The translations under genes were made by a program, and so were the position numbers. From NCBI GenBank assembly GCA_002314775.1, contig DCHE01000004.1, positions 1-35,096 of the forward strand: a stretch of DNA of 35,096 bases. Reading direction: 5' to 3'. The notes beneath the pieces were generated by a model. The model ran no database searches, was not told the origin of the DNA, and worked only from the letters and a program-made list of their open reading frames with translations. The DNA is from Lachnospiraceae bacterium UBA1760. Lineage in GTDB: Bacteria > Bacillota > Clostridia > Lachnospirales > Lachnospiraceae. Positions 7,693 to 15,070 of this stretch are shown piece after piece. Numbering within the stretch: the stretch's first letter is position 1; each line of letters starts with the position of its first letter.

Positions 7693-8583
7693 TTATTTGT
7701 CAAAATGCACTTTTTTCCAGCAAATTTTCTTTCCTACCTCGATAACCTCAAGACGTCCATCGTCCCACAGGCTTGAAAGGTAGGATTTTATTATTGCACC
7801 ATTTACAACATACTGATAAAATCCGTTCTTCAAATCATAGTGAATGAACACTGCTTCAATGACCTCGTCAGTAGTTTTAGGCTCTTCACATATATCCACA
7901 ATAAGCTTAATATTCTTAAGCACGCTCTGTCTGTTTAGCTCAGCAAGCTTTGTTATATCCTTCTCAGCTGGTGCGTGCGCCGGCACAAACAGCTTACCCT
8001 TTAAGGTTTTGATGTAATCAAGAGAATCCAGATACTTTCTGACATCAAACAGGAAGGTTATTTGATGAATATTTAAGGTTATCTCACTCACAAGCGCATC
8101 TGCAAGAAAATACACATCATCATCTGTCTTTATTCCAATCATCTCAATCGCATGTCCGGGAAGATTAATTACCTCAAGTCCCTCTGGTATCGAATTCTCA
8201 TCTAGAAGCTCTGCCGGACAGTCTGGTGCCATTGTATACTTGTTGTACATCTCCTTTGGAGCATTTGCGCCAAATATCATCATCGGTCCAAGCTTATAAT
8301 CGTCAAGAAGATTCACACCGGTTTTGGTTGCAAGAATCTTGGTTCCATATTTTTTCTTGAAATACCTGTTTCCACCTGCATGGTCTGCGTGAAAATGAGT
8401 GTTGATAATAATCTTGGGAATCCATCCAGTACTGACTAGTATCTCATCTATCTTCTGAACGGTATGGTCATTTACACCACTATCTATGAGACATACCTCA
8501 TTCTCACTTAATTTATAAAACCCAATATTATATGGGCCATTCATGTAATAGGTTTTTTCTCCGGCTCTTACAAGCTTGTACAT
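7693..8583 (-). CDS. MBL-fold metallo-hydrolase
   Basis: A 296-residue metallo-beta-lactamase-superfamily hydrolase of the glyoxalase II-like branch. The metal site is clear: THFHADH (62-68), His in NLPGHA (144) and Asp in FLADAL (162). About 65 C-terminal residues (230-296) look like a small winged-helix-like alpha/beta tail (TTDEVIEAVFIHYDL, SYLSSLWDDGRLEVIEVG), as seen in Firmicute MBL proteins. AAGGAG lies 6 bp before the ATG. The substrate cannot be told from sequence; hydroxyacyl thioesters or other esters are possible. It is a single gene between a convergent phosphatase and a divergent small gene. Confidence 0.85.
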   Translation of the reverse strand: MYKLVRAGEKTYYMNGPYNIGFYKLSENEVCLIDSGVNDHTVQKIDEILVSTGWIPKIIINTHFHADHAGGNRYFKKKYGTKILATKTGVNLLDDYKLGPMMIFGANAPKEMYNKYTMAPDCPAELLDENSIPEGLEVINLPGHAIEMIGIKTDDDVYFLADALVSEITLNIHQITFLFDVRKYLDSLDYIKTLKGKLFVPAHAPAEKDITKLAELNRQSVLKNIKLIVDICEEPKTTDEVIEAVFIHYDLKNGFYQYVVNGAIIKSYLSSLWDDGRLEVIEVGKKICWKKVHFDK

Positions 8584-8628
8584 CTTTAACTCCTTAGGTT
8601 ATCATTTTATTTTTTCACACTAATCATG

Positions 8629-8657
8629 TTTCAATTTTGATTAATTTGAAGTATAAT
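8629..8657 (+). promoter_or_regulatory. Candidate promoter of the 129-residue unknown gene
   Basis: TTTCAA (8629-8634), a 17-bp spacer and a perfect TATAAT (8652-8657) lie 34 bp upstream of the ATG at 8692. The -35 box is weak. Confidence 0.5.
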
Positions 8658-8691
8658 AGCCTCAGTATTTTATAAATGAGAGGCATATTCT

Positions 8692-9081
8692 ATGGGTAAT
8701 ACTAACATAATTTTTGACAAGCGTAAACTCGCCGCTTATCAGATTGCGACTGAATACTGCAGTAAAAAGAACCTTCCTCCGGAATTTCTCCAGGAGCTTT
8801 GGGACGGAATACTAATTGACACAGCGCTTTATGAGGAATTCATATACTTCCTTGAAAAGGATGAGCTTTCTGGTCATGCAAGCTGCGAGGGCTTCACTAT
8901 GTTCGACCTGTATTTCCATCATCTTCGCGAGTACAATATGCAGCATGATATTGGAAAAAATGGTACCCAGTGCGACAAGGACCTAATCTGTTTTTATGCC
9001 TTTCATACAATGTCCATGCTCCACAAGGAGCCTGAGGCATATAAAAAAATGCTTCGTCGAAGCCTTGGCATGGATATTTAA
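8692..9081 (+). CDS. Small hypothetical protein, unknown function
   Basis: I do not recognise this 129-residue soluble protein. It is predicted mostly alpha-helical, without signal peptide or membrane segment, and ends in a basic helix (KKMLRRSLGMDI). It contains several aromatic and His residues (FDLYFHHLREYNMQHDIG) and four Cys with no obvious zinc spacing. The frame is real: an own promoter, a GAGAGG ribosome site about 8 bp before the ATG, balanced amino-acid use, and room between flanking genes. It ends 17 bp from the convergent rsmH-type gene. Confidence 0.6.
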   Translation: MGNTNIIFDKRKLAAYQIATEYCSKKNLPPEFLQELWDGILIDTALYEEFIYFLEKDELSGHASCEGFTMFDLYFHHLREYNMQHDIGKNGTQCDKDLICFYAFHTMSMLHKEPEAYKKMLRRSLGMDI

Positions 9082-9098
9082 GGCTTTGTTTAATTAAT

Positions 9099-10142
9099 CT
9101 ATACCACTGCCCATCTGAGCTTTGTCGACCTGGATCTTGGATTCACTCTTTGCTCCTCGGCTCCCGGTCTTATCACATCCTCAGATATCTCGCTGAAGAT
9201 TCCCTGCTTCTTATACATCTTGAAGGCTTTTTTTACCAGCCTGTCTTCTCCCGAATGGAAGGTGAGAATTGCAATTCTTCCTCCCTTGTTCATGACCTCT
9301 GGAAGCGCCATCAGGAATTTTTCAAGAACCTCAAACTCACTGTTAACATCAATTCTAAGTGCCTGGAAGACTCTCTGACAGGTCTTTTTTATTATGTCCT
9401 TCTTCTCCTTGTTATCTGGAAGAAAGCTCAGTGTGTCTTCTATTATCTCCCTAAGCCTTGTTGTGGTATCTATCCTTTTCTTTCTTCTCTCCTTAATTAT
9501 CCTTGCTGCAAGCTTTTCAGCATAAGGCTCATCAGAGTTTTCAATGAGCATTCCGCAGAGCTCGTCATAGGATACCTTCTGAAGAATATCTGCTGCCGAA
9601 TCTCCCTTAGTTGGGTTTAATCTTAAATCTAAAGGGCCGTCGAGCTTATAGGAAAAGCCACGTTCCGGATTATCAATCTGCATAGAGGAAACCCCAAGGT
9701 CTGCAAGGAGATAATCAAATGGTCCATGCTCCCTTCCAATTTCCAAAAGCTCAGCAAAGTTCCTGTTAATCGGTGTAAATATCTCCTCCGAAAAACCTGC
9801 CTCTCTAAGTCTCTTTGTAGTTTTCTCAATCTCTATCGGATCAATATCAAGGGCATAGTGATGACCACTTCCCTCAAGCTTCTCCATCATTTTTCTTGTG
9901 TGACCACCATATCCAAGCGTTGCGTCAAGACCTATCTCATCTGGTTTTATCTGAAGTACTTCAAGTATTTCATTTACCATAATTGAAATATGCATTCCTG
10001 CCGGTGTACTTCCCTTGCTGATAACCTTTGCAACAGTGTCTGCGTATTTTTCAGGATTATGCTCCTTGTATTTTTCTTCGAATTTTTTAGGGTGAGTACC
10101 GCTGTATCTCACTCTTCTTTTATGTGTATTTTCCTGTTCCAT
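9099..10142 (-). CDS. rsmH: RsmH-type 16S rRNA (cytosine-N4) methyltransferase, stand-alone paralogue
   Basis: RsmH uses S-adenosylmethionine to methylate N4 of C1402 in the decoding centre of 16S rRNA. The protein carries the SAM motif DATLGYGGHT (73-82), the family signature DLGVSSMQIDNPERGFSY, DLRLNP, TFHSGEDRLVKKAFK and the C-terminal NPRSRSTKLRW. Two things differ from the usual form. There is a basic N-terminal extension of about 48 residues (KRRVRYSGTHPKKFEEKY), and the normal 'H-PVLL-E' start of the domain is replaced by HISIMVNEIL (51-60). Normal rsmH sits after mraZ in the division cluster, whereas this copy stands alone between an unknown gene and map. It is therefore probably a second paralogue with the same or a related target. 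GAGGAT precedes the ATG; the stop is TAG. Confidence 0.88.
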   Translation of the reverse strand: MEQENTHKRRVRYSGTHPKKFEEKYKEHNPEKYADTVAKVISKGSTPAGMHISIMVNEILEVLQIKPDEIGLDATLGYGGHTRKMMEKLEGSGHHYALDIDPIEIEKTTKRLREAGFSEEIFTPINRNFAELLEIGREHGPFDYLLADLGVSSMQIDNPERGFSYKLDGPLDLRLNPTKGDSAADILQKVSYDELCGMLIENSDEPYAEKLAARIIKERRKKRIDTTTRLREIIEDTLSFLPDNKEKKDIIKKTCQRVFQALRIDVNSEFEVLEKFLMALPEVMNKGGRIAILTFHSGEDRLVKKAFKMYKKQGIFSEISEDVIRPGAEEQRVNPRSRSTKLRWAVV

Positions 10143-10351
10143 ATTATCCTCGTTACTGGCCAGATTGCTCTGATTTACCAGAAGTATTTCTAGTTTATAT
10201 AAATTCTTCTATTGACATATCTATTGAATCTTACCATATTTTTATTTTTTCGTATATAGCTGATTGACCATTAAAGCTCTCAAAATTCTTCAATACTTGT
10301 AAACATTTTTCTATTTCACTACGTTTTTCTTCATACATATGAGTCAATATC
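10143..10351. other. Non-coding part of the rsmH-map intergenic region
   Basis: Together with the terminator that follows, this makes a 356-bp gap without genes. It must contain the rsmH promoter on the minus strand. A TGG-TAAGAT extended -10 candidate lies near 10228-10236, but without a convincing -35 box. I see no RNA gene or repeat in it. Confidence 0.4.
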
Positions 10352-10397
10352 AAAAAGGATTCCCTGACACGAACTCAGCCGCGTTTGGGAATCCTTT
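10352..10397 (-). terminator. Terminator downstream of map
   Basis: An 11-bp perfect stem (10354-10364 with 10387-10397) encloses a 22-base loop that can itself pair partly. It is followed on the minus strand by TTTTTGATATT. It lies about 100 bp beyond the map stop codon. Confidence 0.8.
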
Positions 10398-10498
10398 CTA
10401 AATTATATAAGCTCTTTATTCGGTGAAGCTTTTTATTTAGTGTGACATAATACTTTTTTGTAATTATACACTTTTATGATATTATTTGCTTTTTTTCT

Positions 10499-11374
10499 CT
10501 AGTATGAAATAATCTCGTAGCCAGCCTCTGTGATAAGCACCTGTATCTCCCACTGAGCTGATGGCGAACCGTCCTCTGTGTATACGGTCCAGTCATTCTC
10601 CTCATCAACAAATACATCTGCCTTGCCCATATTAACCATAGGCTCGATTGTAAACATCATGCCTGGAGCCATAATCATCTCTGTTCCCTTTTTAGAAACA
10701 TAGCTTACCCATGGGTCCTCATGGAACTCAAGTCCAACTCCATGTCCGCCAATCTCACGAACCACTGTATAACCCCTTGAGGTAATAAAATCATTGATTG
10801 CCTGTCCCATATCACCAAGATATCCCCAAGGCTTAACCTCCTTAAGGCCAATCTCTATACTCTCCTTAACTGTGTCAACAAGGTCTTTAAGTCTCGGATC
10901 CACCTCTCCGATGCAGAACATTCTTGAGGAGTCTGAATAATAACCATTTAATATTGTTGAGCAGTCAACATTTATGATGTCGCCTTCCTCGAGAATCTCA
11001 TCCTCCGATGGAATTCCGTGACATACTGCATCATTTACTGAGGTACATACGCTCTTAGGGAAGCCCTGGTAGCCAAGTGGTGCAGGAATTGCGCCCCTCT
11101 TAACTGTCTCATCATAAACCCACTTGTCAATCTCAGCAGTGGAAATGCCTGCCTTGATATGCTCAGCCACATAATCAAGAACTGCAATGTTAACCTCTGC
11201 GCTCTTCTTTATCAGTTCAATCTGTTCAGGAGTTTTGATTATATCTCTTCTTGGAACAGTAGCTCCAATTCTCTTAAATGAATCAATCTTATCATCAAAT
11301 GCTGCATGGCACTTCTTGTACTTCACATTGCTGCCGCACCAGCACACATCATTTCTACCTGGTTTCTTATCCAT
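10499..11374 (-). CDS. map: Type I methionine aminopeptidase with N-terminal SEC-C zinc motif
   Basis: Removes the initiator methionine from nascent proteins at the ribosome. The N-terminus carries a SEC-C motif (GRNDVCWCGS and KYKKCH; Cys11, Cys13, Cys22, His23), which in other bacterial MetAPs assists ribosome docking. The pita-bread catalytic domain follows with His119, Asp137, Asp148, His211, Glu244 and Glu276 as the substrate His and the metal ligands. The frame is open for 27 more codons upstream, but AAGGAG lies 7 bp before the ATG at 11374, giving the normal 291-residue form. Its promoter is at 11487-11515, leaving an untranslated leader of about 100 bases. The stop is TAG. Confidence 0.95.
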   Translation of the reverse strand: MDKKPGRNDVCWCGSNVKYKKCHAAFDDKIDSFKRIGATVPRRDIIKTPEQIELIKKSAEVNIAVLDYVAEHIKAGISTAEIDKWVYDETVKRGAIPAPLGYQGFPKSVCTSVNDAVCHGIPSEDEILEEGDIINVDCSTILNGYYSDSSRMFCIGEVDPRLKDLVDTVKESIEIGLKEVKPWGYLGDMGQAINDFITSRGYTVVREIGGHGVGLEFHEDPWVSYVSKKGTEMIMAPGMMFTIEPMVNMGKADVFVDEENDWTVYTEDGSPSAQWEIQVLITEAGYEIISY

Positions 11375-11486
11375 CGTTTTTCTCCTTGTATTTATGTAGG
11401 CAGGAACCGATTCAAATGCATTCACTTCATTCCTGCGATTCCTTTTCCAATTCATTTTATTATTCCTGGAAATGTCTCCATAAATA

Positions 11487-11515
11487 TTTATACATCCTTT
11501 TTATGGCTGTGTAAA
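11487..11515 (-). promoter_or_regulatory. Promoter of map
   Basis: On the minus strand, TTTACA (11515-11510), a 17-bp spacer and TATAAA (11492-11487) form a good sigma-A promoter about 110 bp upstream of the chosen map start. This supports map being transcribed on its own rather than from the upstream gene. Confidence 0.65.
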
Positions 11516-11556
11516 CACGAAATTTCTGTAATCATCGCAGATGTTAGTTATTTCTA

Positions 11557-11588
11557 ACAAAATAAAAGCTGCTAGAATTCTTCCAGCT
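11557..11588 (-). terminator. Probable terminator of the methyltransferase-like gene
   Basis: AGCTG...CAGCT pairing (11588-11584 with 11571-11567) with an internal GAATTC core and two mismatches makes a 22-base hairpin. It is followed by TTTATTTTG on the minus strand. Stem strength is moderate. The hairpin overlaps the last unit of the 24-bp repeat. Confidence 0.5.
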
Positions 11589-11643
11589 TCTGATACTAAT
11601 AATCATCCAGCTTATATAACTAAAACTGGTCCAGCTTCTGAAA
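11572..11643 (-). repeat. Three 24-bp tandem units, each ending in an in-frame TAG
   Basis: The motif CCAGCTT (plus strand) recurs at 11583, 11607 and 11631, exactly 24 bp apart. Read in the frame of the gene ending here, the units encode FQKLDQF-stop, LYKLDDY-stop and YQKLEEF-stop. The first unit is the true C-terminus of the upstream gene and the other two lie just after its stop codon. The units have diverged at the nucleotide level but keep the pattern (aromatic)-x-K-L-(acidic)-x-(aromatic)-stop. Confidence 0.8.
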
Positions 11644-12552
11644 CACCATGTTATAGACAATATCTCTGTCCATATCGAAGGGCCAGTCACAGTAAAGCTC
11701 TGAGACATTTTCCGAAGTATGCCTTCCTCTTATATCCATGATACACTCATAAGCCCCCTCAACTCTCTCAGTCTCCTCGCCCTTTTTACTAAGCTCATTA
11801 CCAAATATCGTTGAAATGACAGCCCTAGAAATAAGCCTACTGTTAATCCTTGGAATCTCCTCCTCATTGATAAGTACAAGAGCCTCCTCAAAGTTCTTGA
11901 AGCTGACCTCTTTTCCTAGTAAATCTCTAAAATGATTCTCAAACACTCTCATGATGTAGGAAAAATAAGCCGTAAGCTGGCTGTGAAGCCCTGCTGCGAA
12001 TACATAATCGTATTTGTCCTTTATCCTCTGAAATGATTCATCATACCAGCCAGTTAATGCACCCTCTTTCTTTGCATTATTGTCCCTGTCCTTATAGATA
12101 TCTTCGAGAATTGCAATCGCCCTAAGCTCAAAATCCTCGATATATCTGTCTTTAACATCCTCATATTCTAAATACGGCAATGTCCTTTGATAAAGCTCCC
12201 TCAGTTTATCCGTAAAATACCTGAGTGACTCCTCATTTATGCCATTTACGCTAAAAACCTCTTTCTTTAGACCTTGATTTTCCTTCAGATTGTACTTCTC
12301 AATAGCCTTGTCAAGGAGACTCTCATCAAAATCCATAATTGTAATCTCTGAAAAATGTTCGCTCAGTCTCCCTAAATCTACATCATCCGCGGCTCCCGCT
12401 CCGACGATAAGAAGAGTTGGCCCTTCACTCTTCATAAAATGCATATCGCTGTTATGAATAAGCATCTCAGTCACAAAGCCTCTGTAATCCTCCCATTTTT
12501 TATAGGCATTCTCAATTTGAAATGCCTCCATAATATCGTCAAAAAGACTCAT
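11620..12552 (-). CDS. Rossmann-fold (methyltransferase-like) protein, unknown substrate
   Basis: The 310-residue soluble protein has a clear SAM-binding-like beginning. TLLIVGAGAADDVDL (46-60) resembles motif I of class I methyltransferases, and the hydrophobic strand ITIMDFDES (70-78) ends in the acidic residue that usually binds the ribose. The rest is helical and acidic, with no familiar catalytic motif. The start is supported by GGAGGATAG before the ATG and by an upstream extended -10 promoter. The C-terminus is KLDQF-stop, followed by two further in-frame copies of that octapeptide. I cannot name a substrate; a small-molecule or protein methyltransferase is possible, as is a degenerate nucleotide-binding protein. 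It stands alone between map and a lipoprotein. Confidence 0.65.
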   Translation of the reverse strand: MSLFDDIMEAFQIENAYKKWEDYRGFVTEMLIHNSDMHFMKSEGPTLLIVGAGAADDVDLGRLSEHFSEITIMDFDESLLDKAIEKYNLKENQGLKKEVFSVNGINEESLRYFTDKLRELYQRTLPYLEYEDVKDRYIEDFELRAIAILEDIYKDRDNNAKKEGALTGWYDESFQRIKDKYDYVFAAGLHSQLTAYFSYIMRVFENHFRDLLGKEVSFKNFEEALVLINEEEIPRINSRLISRAVISTIFGNELSKKGEETERVEGAYECIMDIRGRHTSENVSELYCDWPFDMDRDIVYNMVFQKLDQF

Positions 12553-12605
12553 TTTCTATCCTCCGGTTTTTTCCTCTCACTACTATTTTTCATCTATTCA
12601 CTAAT

Positions 12606-12633
12606 ATTTTAGCACATATTATGGTTTTGGCAA
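12606..12633 (-). promoter_or_regulatory. Promoter of the methyltransferase-like gene
   Basis: On the minus strand, TTGCCA (12633-12628), a 16-bp spacer and an extended -10 box TGC-TAAAAT (TAAAAT at 12611-12606) lie about 55 bp upstream of the ATG. Confidence 0.6.
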
Positions 12634-12696
12634 CGAAGTAAATTCTGAAAAAATCTGATAAAAATGCCGAAAATAATACTTACAGAAATACCGACG

Positions 12697-12728
12697 AAAA
12701 AATCCCCCGTCCTAGAGACAGGGGATTT
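12697..12728 (-). terminator. Terminator of the beta-helix lipoprotein gene
   Basis: A 12-bp GC-rich stem (12717-12728 with 12700-12711, one G-U pair) with a 5-base loop is followed by six U residues on the minus strand. It is 30 bp beyond the stop codon. Confidence 0.92.
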
Positions 12729-12757
12729 CTTATAAGTTGACCGGGACTGCCCGATAT

Positions 12758-14803
12758 TTATTTTTTATCAACCTGGTAATTGCTGTAGCTTGATATTGTT
12801 CCTGCATTCTTCACATCTACCTCTGTAGAATACTCAGAAACTGTAATCTTAAGGCTGCTTGTGCCCTCAACATATGTAGTACCATCTGTGCCAACAATAG
12901 AAACCTTATTGCCATCAGCGTCAACAATTGTACCTGCTGAGCTAAGCTTTGACACTACACTGTCCTCAGTTACAATCCATTTGCTTGAGGAATCGATATA
13001 AACATTTGCAGTCTTGTCACCGCCATTTCCTGCGTTTGATTCATCATCAATAAATGCACCATTCAGCACACTTCCACCAATCATATAGAATTCAAGGCTG
13101 CTGATTGAATCGTAGATTATCTTTCCACTCATATCCTGAGAGATTGCTGTAAATTTACAGTCTGCGCCGTTTGCACCGGCACTTCCCCAGCCTCTCTCGT
13201 TTGAATTTCCAGTACATTTGAGGAAGAATGGGGAATCCTCAGAATATGTGATATCAACATCCTGAATTGTAAATGTAGACTCAGTATTTGTTGTATAGAA
13301 CATTCCTCCGTTATTTGCAATAAGCTTTCCGCCTGACATTGTAAAGGTTCCATTTCCATCCTCGGCATCTCCTGACATACTCTGGTAGAGAATTACGTTC
13401 CAGGTGCAGTCATTTCTCGAATCCTCCGGCATATTGCCAGATAATGTGGTGTCATAGAGTCTTATTGTATTAAGTCCCTCGAGGCAGACTGCCTCAGAGC
13501 CAGTTGCAGTTAATGTACTGTTATTAATTGTAATATCTGCTGTAGAATACACTGCTGGTGAGCCTTTACCATTTGAGGTATAGGTTCCGCCATCAACAAC
13601 CATAGTTCCGCCGCCTCTGTCTGATCTTATCGCTGCAGAGGACTCACCGTTAGTTGTTATGTCAAGGTCGTAGGCATAAAGCTTACCTCCCCCTGCAGCG
13701 TGGATGCCGCCTGAGGTGTCACTTGTTGTATTTATAGTCGAGTCAGAGACATAGACCTCGCCGCTTCCGTAAGAGAATACTCCTGCACCACCCTTGGCAT
13801 CAGTTGTAATAGTCGCATTTTTTATTGTGGTAGTTCCGCTGGTTGTAAGCACAGCTGCTCCAACTCCGTAAAAGCTCGAATTATCTCCACCGGTACTGTC
13901 GGCCGAGTTTCTCTCAACCTTCGTTCCATCCATGCTAAGGGAATAGCCCTTGTTTAATACTGCATTCTCATCCTTGCCAGTAGAGGAAATTGTGTCAGCT
14001 GAGTAGGTTGTGTCTTCAGAAATTTCATTTACTGCAGTGTAGGTAATGTCAGAAGCCTGGGTGCCGCCGCCGTTTGGTCCGCCGCCGTTTGGTCCGCCAC
14101 CGTTAAAACCACCCTTTCCAAAGCCGCCTACGATTTGTATTTTTGTGACATTTCCAGCTTCATCAAGTTCAAGCCCAACCTGGACACCTGATGAAATCAT
14201 ATCTAAAGAAAGCTGTCCTGAAAAACCGCCTCCTCCAAAGTCCATACTTGGTTTATTGCTATTTTCATCGGTGCTTGAATCATCGCCACTTGACGAGCCA
14301 CCAGGCATATTGCCAGGCATATCACTTGGCATGTTGCTTGGCATATCACTTGGCATGTTGCTTGGCATATCACTTGGCATGTCACTTGGCATATTGCTTG
14401 GCATGTCACTTGGTATGTCACTTGGCATGTCACTTGGCATATTGCTTGGTCTGTCTGAAGAACCTCCGCCACCGCCGAAGCCCTTTCTTGACATGGAAAC
14501 CTCAACGTTTGATGCGAGAGGGTAGGTAGCCTCCTCGTCAGTCACTGTAATAGCATCTGAGGAAGTACTGTTTTCGTTTAAGGTTCCCTTTTTTATTGTA
14601 ATCTCAGTGTCAGAAATGCTTGTCACTTCTCCGTACACCGAAGCATTAATTGCTTCTTCCTTAGTAGTTCCACCAGCCTGATTGCTTTCACTGCTTGTCT
14701 CATTACTCTGGGCAGTTGTTGTCTCATCCTTTTTTCCACATCCCGAAAGCATAGACGCAACAATGAGCGAACTTACTATACACGAAATAAATCTCTTTTT
14801 CAT
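12758..14803 (-). CDS. Secreted lipoprotein with right-handed beta-helix, carbohydrate-binding (Cthe_2159-like) domain
   Basis: A 681-residue surface lipoprotein. The signal peptide MKKRFISCIVSS ends in the lipobox LSGC (Cys near 22), then a Thr/Ser/Gln-rich linker. A small beta region (about 50-110) precedes a low-complexity stretch of thirteen 4-residue [DN]MP[SG] units (about 117-168) and a Gly-rich NGGGP repeat near 235-250. The C-terminal 430 residues consist of short repeated beta strands (TTIKNATITT, GEVYVSDSTINTT, DITINNSTLTATG, GTFTMSGGKL), the signature of a right-handed parallel beta-helix. They resemble the carbohydrate-binding proteins around Clostridium thermocellum Cthe_2159, which bind acidic polysaccharide; that assignment is from memory. 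GGAGG lies 6 bp before the ATG at 14803; an ATG six codons upstream overlaps that site and is rejected. It is monocistronic. Polysaccharide binding at the cell surface is likely but unproven. Confidence 0.8.
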   Translation of the reverse strand: MKKRFISCIVSSLIVASMLSGCGKKDETTTAQSNETSSESNQAGGTTKEEAINASVYGEVTSISDTEITIKKGTLNENSTSSDAITVTDEEATYPLASNVEVSMSRKGFGGGGGSSDRPSNMPSDMPSDIPSDMPSNMPSDMPSDMPSNMPSDMPSNMPSDMPGNMPGGSSSGDDSSTDENSNKPSMDFGGGGFSGQLSLDMISSGVQVGLELDEAGNVTKIQIVGGFGKGGFNGGGPNGGGPNGGGTQASDITYTAVNEISEDTTYSADTISSTGKDENAVLNKGYSLSMDGTKVERNSADSTGGDNSSFYGVGAAVLTTSGTTTIKNATITTDAKGGAGVFSYGSGEVYVSDSTINTTSDTSGGIHAAGGGKLYAYDLDITTNGESSAAIRSDRGGGTMVVDGGTYTSNGKGSPAVYSTADITINNSTLTATGSEAVCLEGLNTIRLYDTTLSGNMPEDSRNDCTWNVILYQSMSGDAEDGNGTFTMSGGKLIANNGGMFYTTNTESTFTIQDVDITYSEDSPFFLKCTGNSNERGWGSAGANGADCKFTAISQDMSGKIIYDSISSLEFYMIGGSVLNGAFIDDESNAGNGGDKTANVYIDSSSKWIVTEDSVVSKLSSAGTIVDADGNKVSIVGTDGTTYVEGTSSLKITVSEYSTEVDVKNAGTISSYSNYQVDKK
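14300..14455 (-). repeat. 12-bp minisatellite coding for [DN]MP[SG] repeats
   Basis: Thirteen contiguous 12-bp units (156 bp) inside the beta-helix lipoprotein gene encode a spacer made almost wholly of Ser, Pro, Met and Asp/Asn. Units differ by single bases (TCACTTGGCATG and TTGCTTGGCATA types alternate). Whole units add or remove four residues without a frameshift, so length variation between strains is expected. Confidence 0.95.
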
Positions 14804-14887
14804 ATTTGCCTCCTTCAACATTTATCCAATTTACCATCATTTTTTTAATATAACTTTAACAAAAGTACCATACTTTATATTCTGCAT

Positions 14888-14917
14888 ATTATACATAAAT
14901 TGTGAACTTTTTATGAA
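14888..14917 (-). promoter_or_regulatory. Candidate promoter of the beta-helix lipoprotein
   Basis: On the minus strand, TTCATA (14917-14912), an 18-bp spacer and a perfect TATAAT (14893-14888) lie about 85 bp upstream of the chosen ATG. Confidence 0.45.
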
Positions 14918-15004
14918 AAACCTCTGATAATTCTATGAAATAAACCTCGAAAAGCTTCCTGTAATATACTAAACTTCGATATAAAACCTCGAAATTCTGA
15001 CAAG

Positions 15005-15055
15005 AAAAAGCCATGTAAAAGATTTATGGACTTAGTCCAAAACCTTTCACATGGC
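15005..15055 (-). terminator. Terminator of the prfC-tubulin-lipid kinase unit
   Basis: A 12-bp outer stem (15055-15044 with 15021-15010, one G-U pair) has an inner TGGACTAAGTCCA hairpin. TTTTTCTTG follows on the minus strand. It begins about 15 bp after the lipid-kinase stop and marks the end of the three-gene unit. Confidence 0.88.
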
Positions 15056-15070
15056 ACATAATCTTATTAA

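Noticed and set aside
9150..9620. 156-residue plus-strand open frame inside rsmH
   Set aside because: Shadow of a well-supported gene; its composition is Cys/Phe/Leu-heavy and no start signals are seen.
11375..11455. Longer start for map and a possible leader peptide
   Set aside because: Best ribosome site is just before 11374; the extra residues are not typical of the SEC-C MetAP form.
14300..14455. Tandem repeat considered as a CRISPR array
   Set aside because: Units are 12 bp, contiguous with no spacers, and in frame inside a protein gene.
14046..14525. 159-residue Pro/Leu/Gly-rich open frame on the plus strand
   Set aside because: It is the reverse-strand reading of the lipoprotein repeats, with no ribosome site or plausible composition.
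14804..14821. ATG six codons upstream of the lipoprotein start
   Set aside because: It overlaps the ribosome site for the signal-peptide start at 14803.
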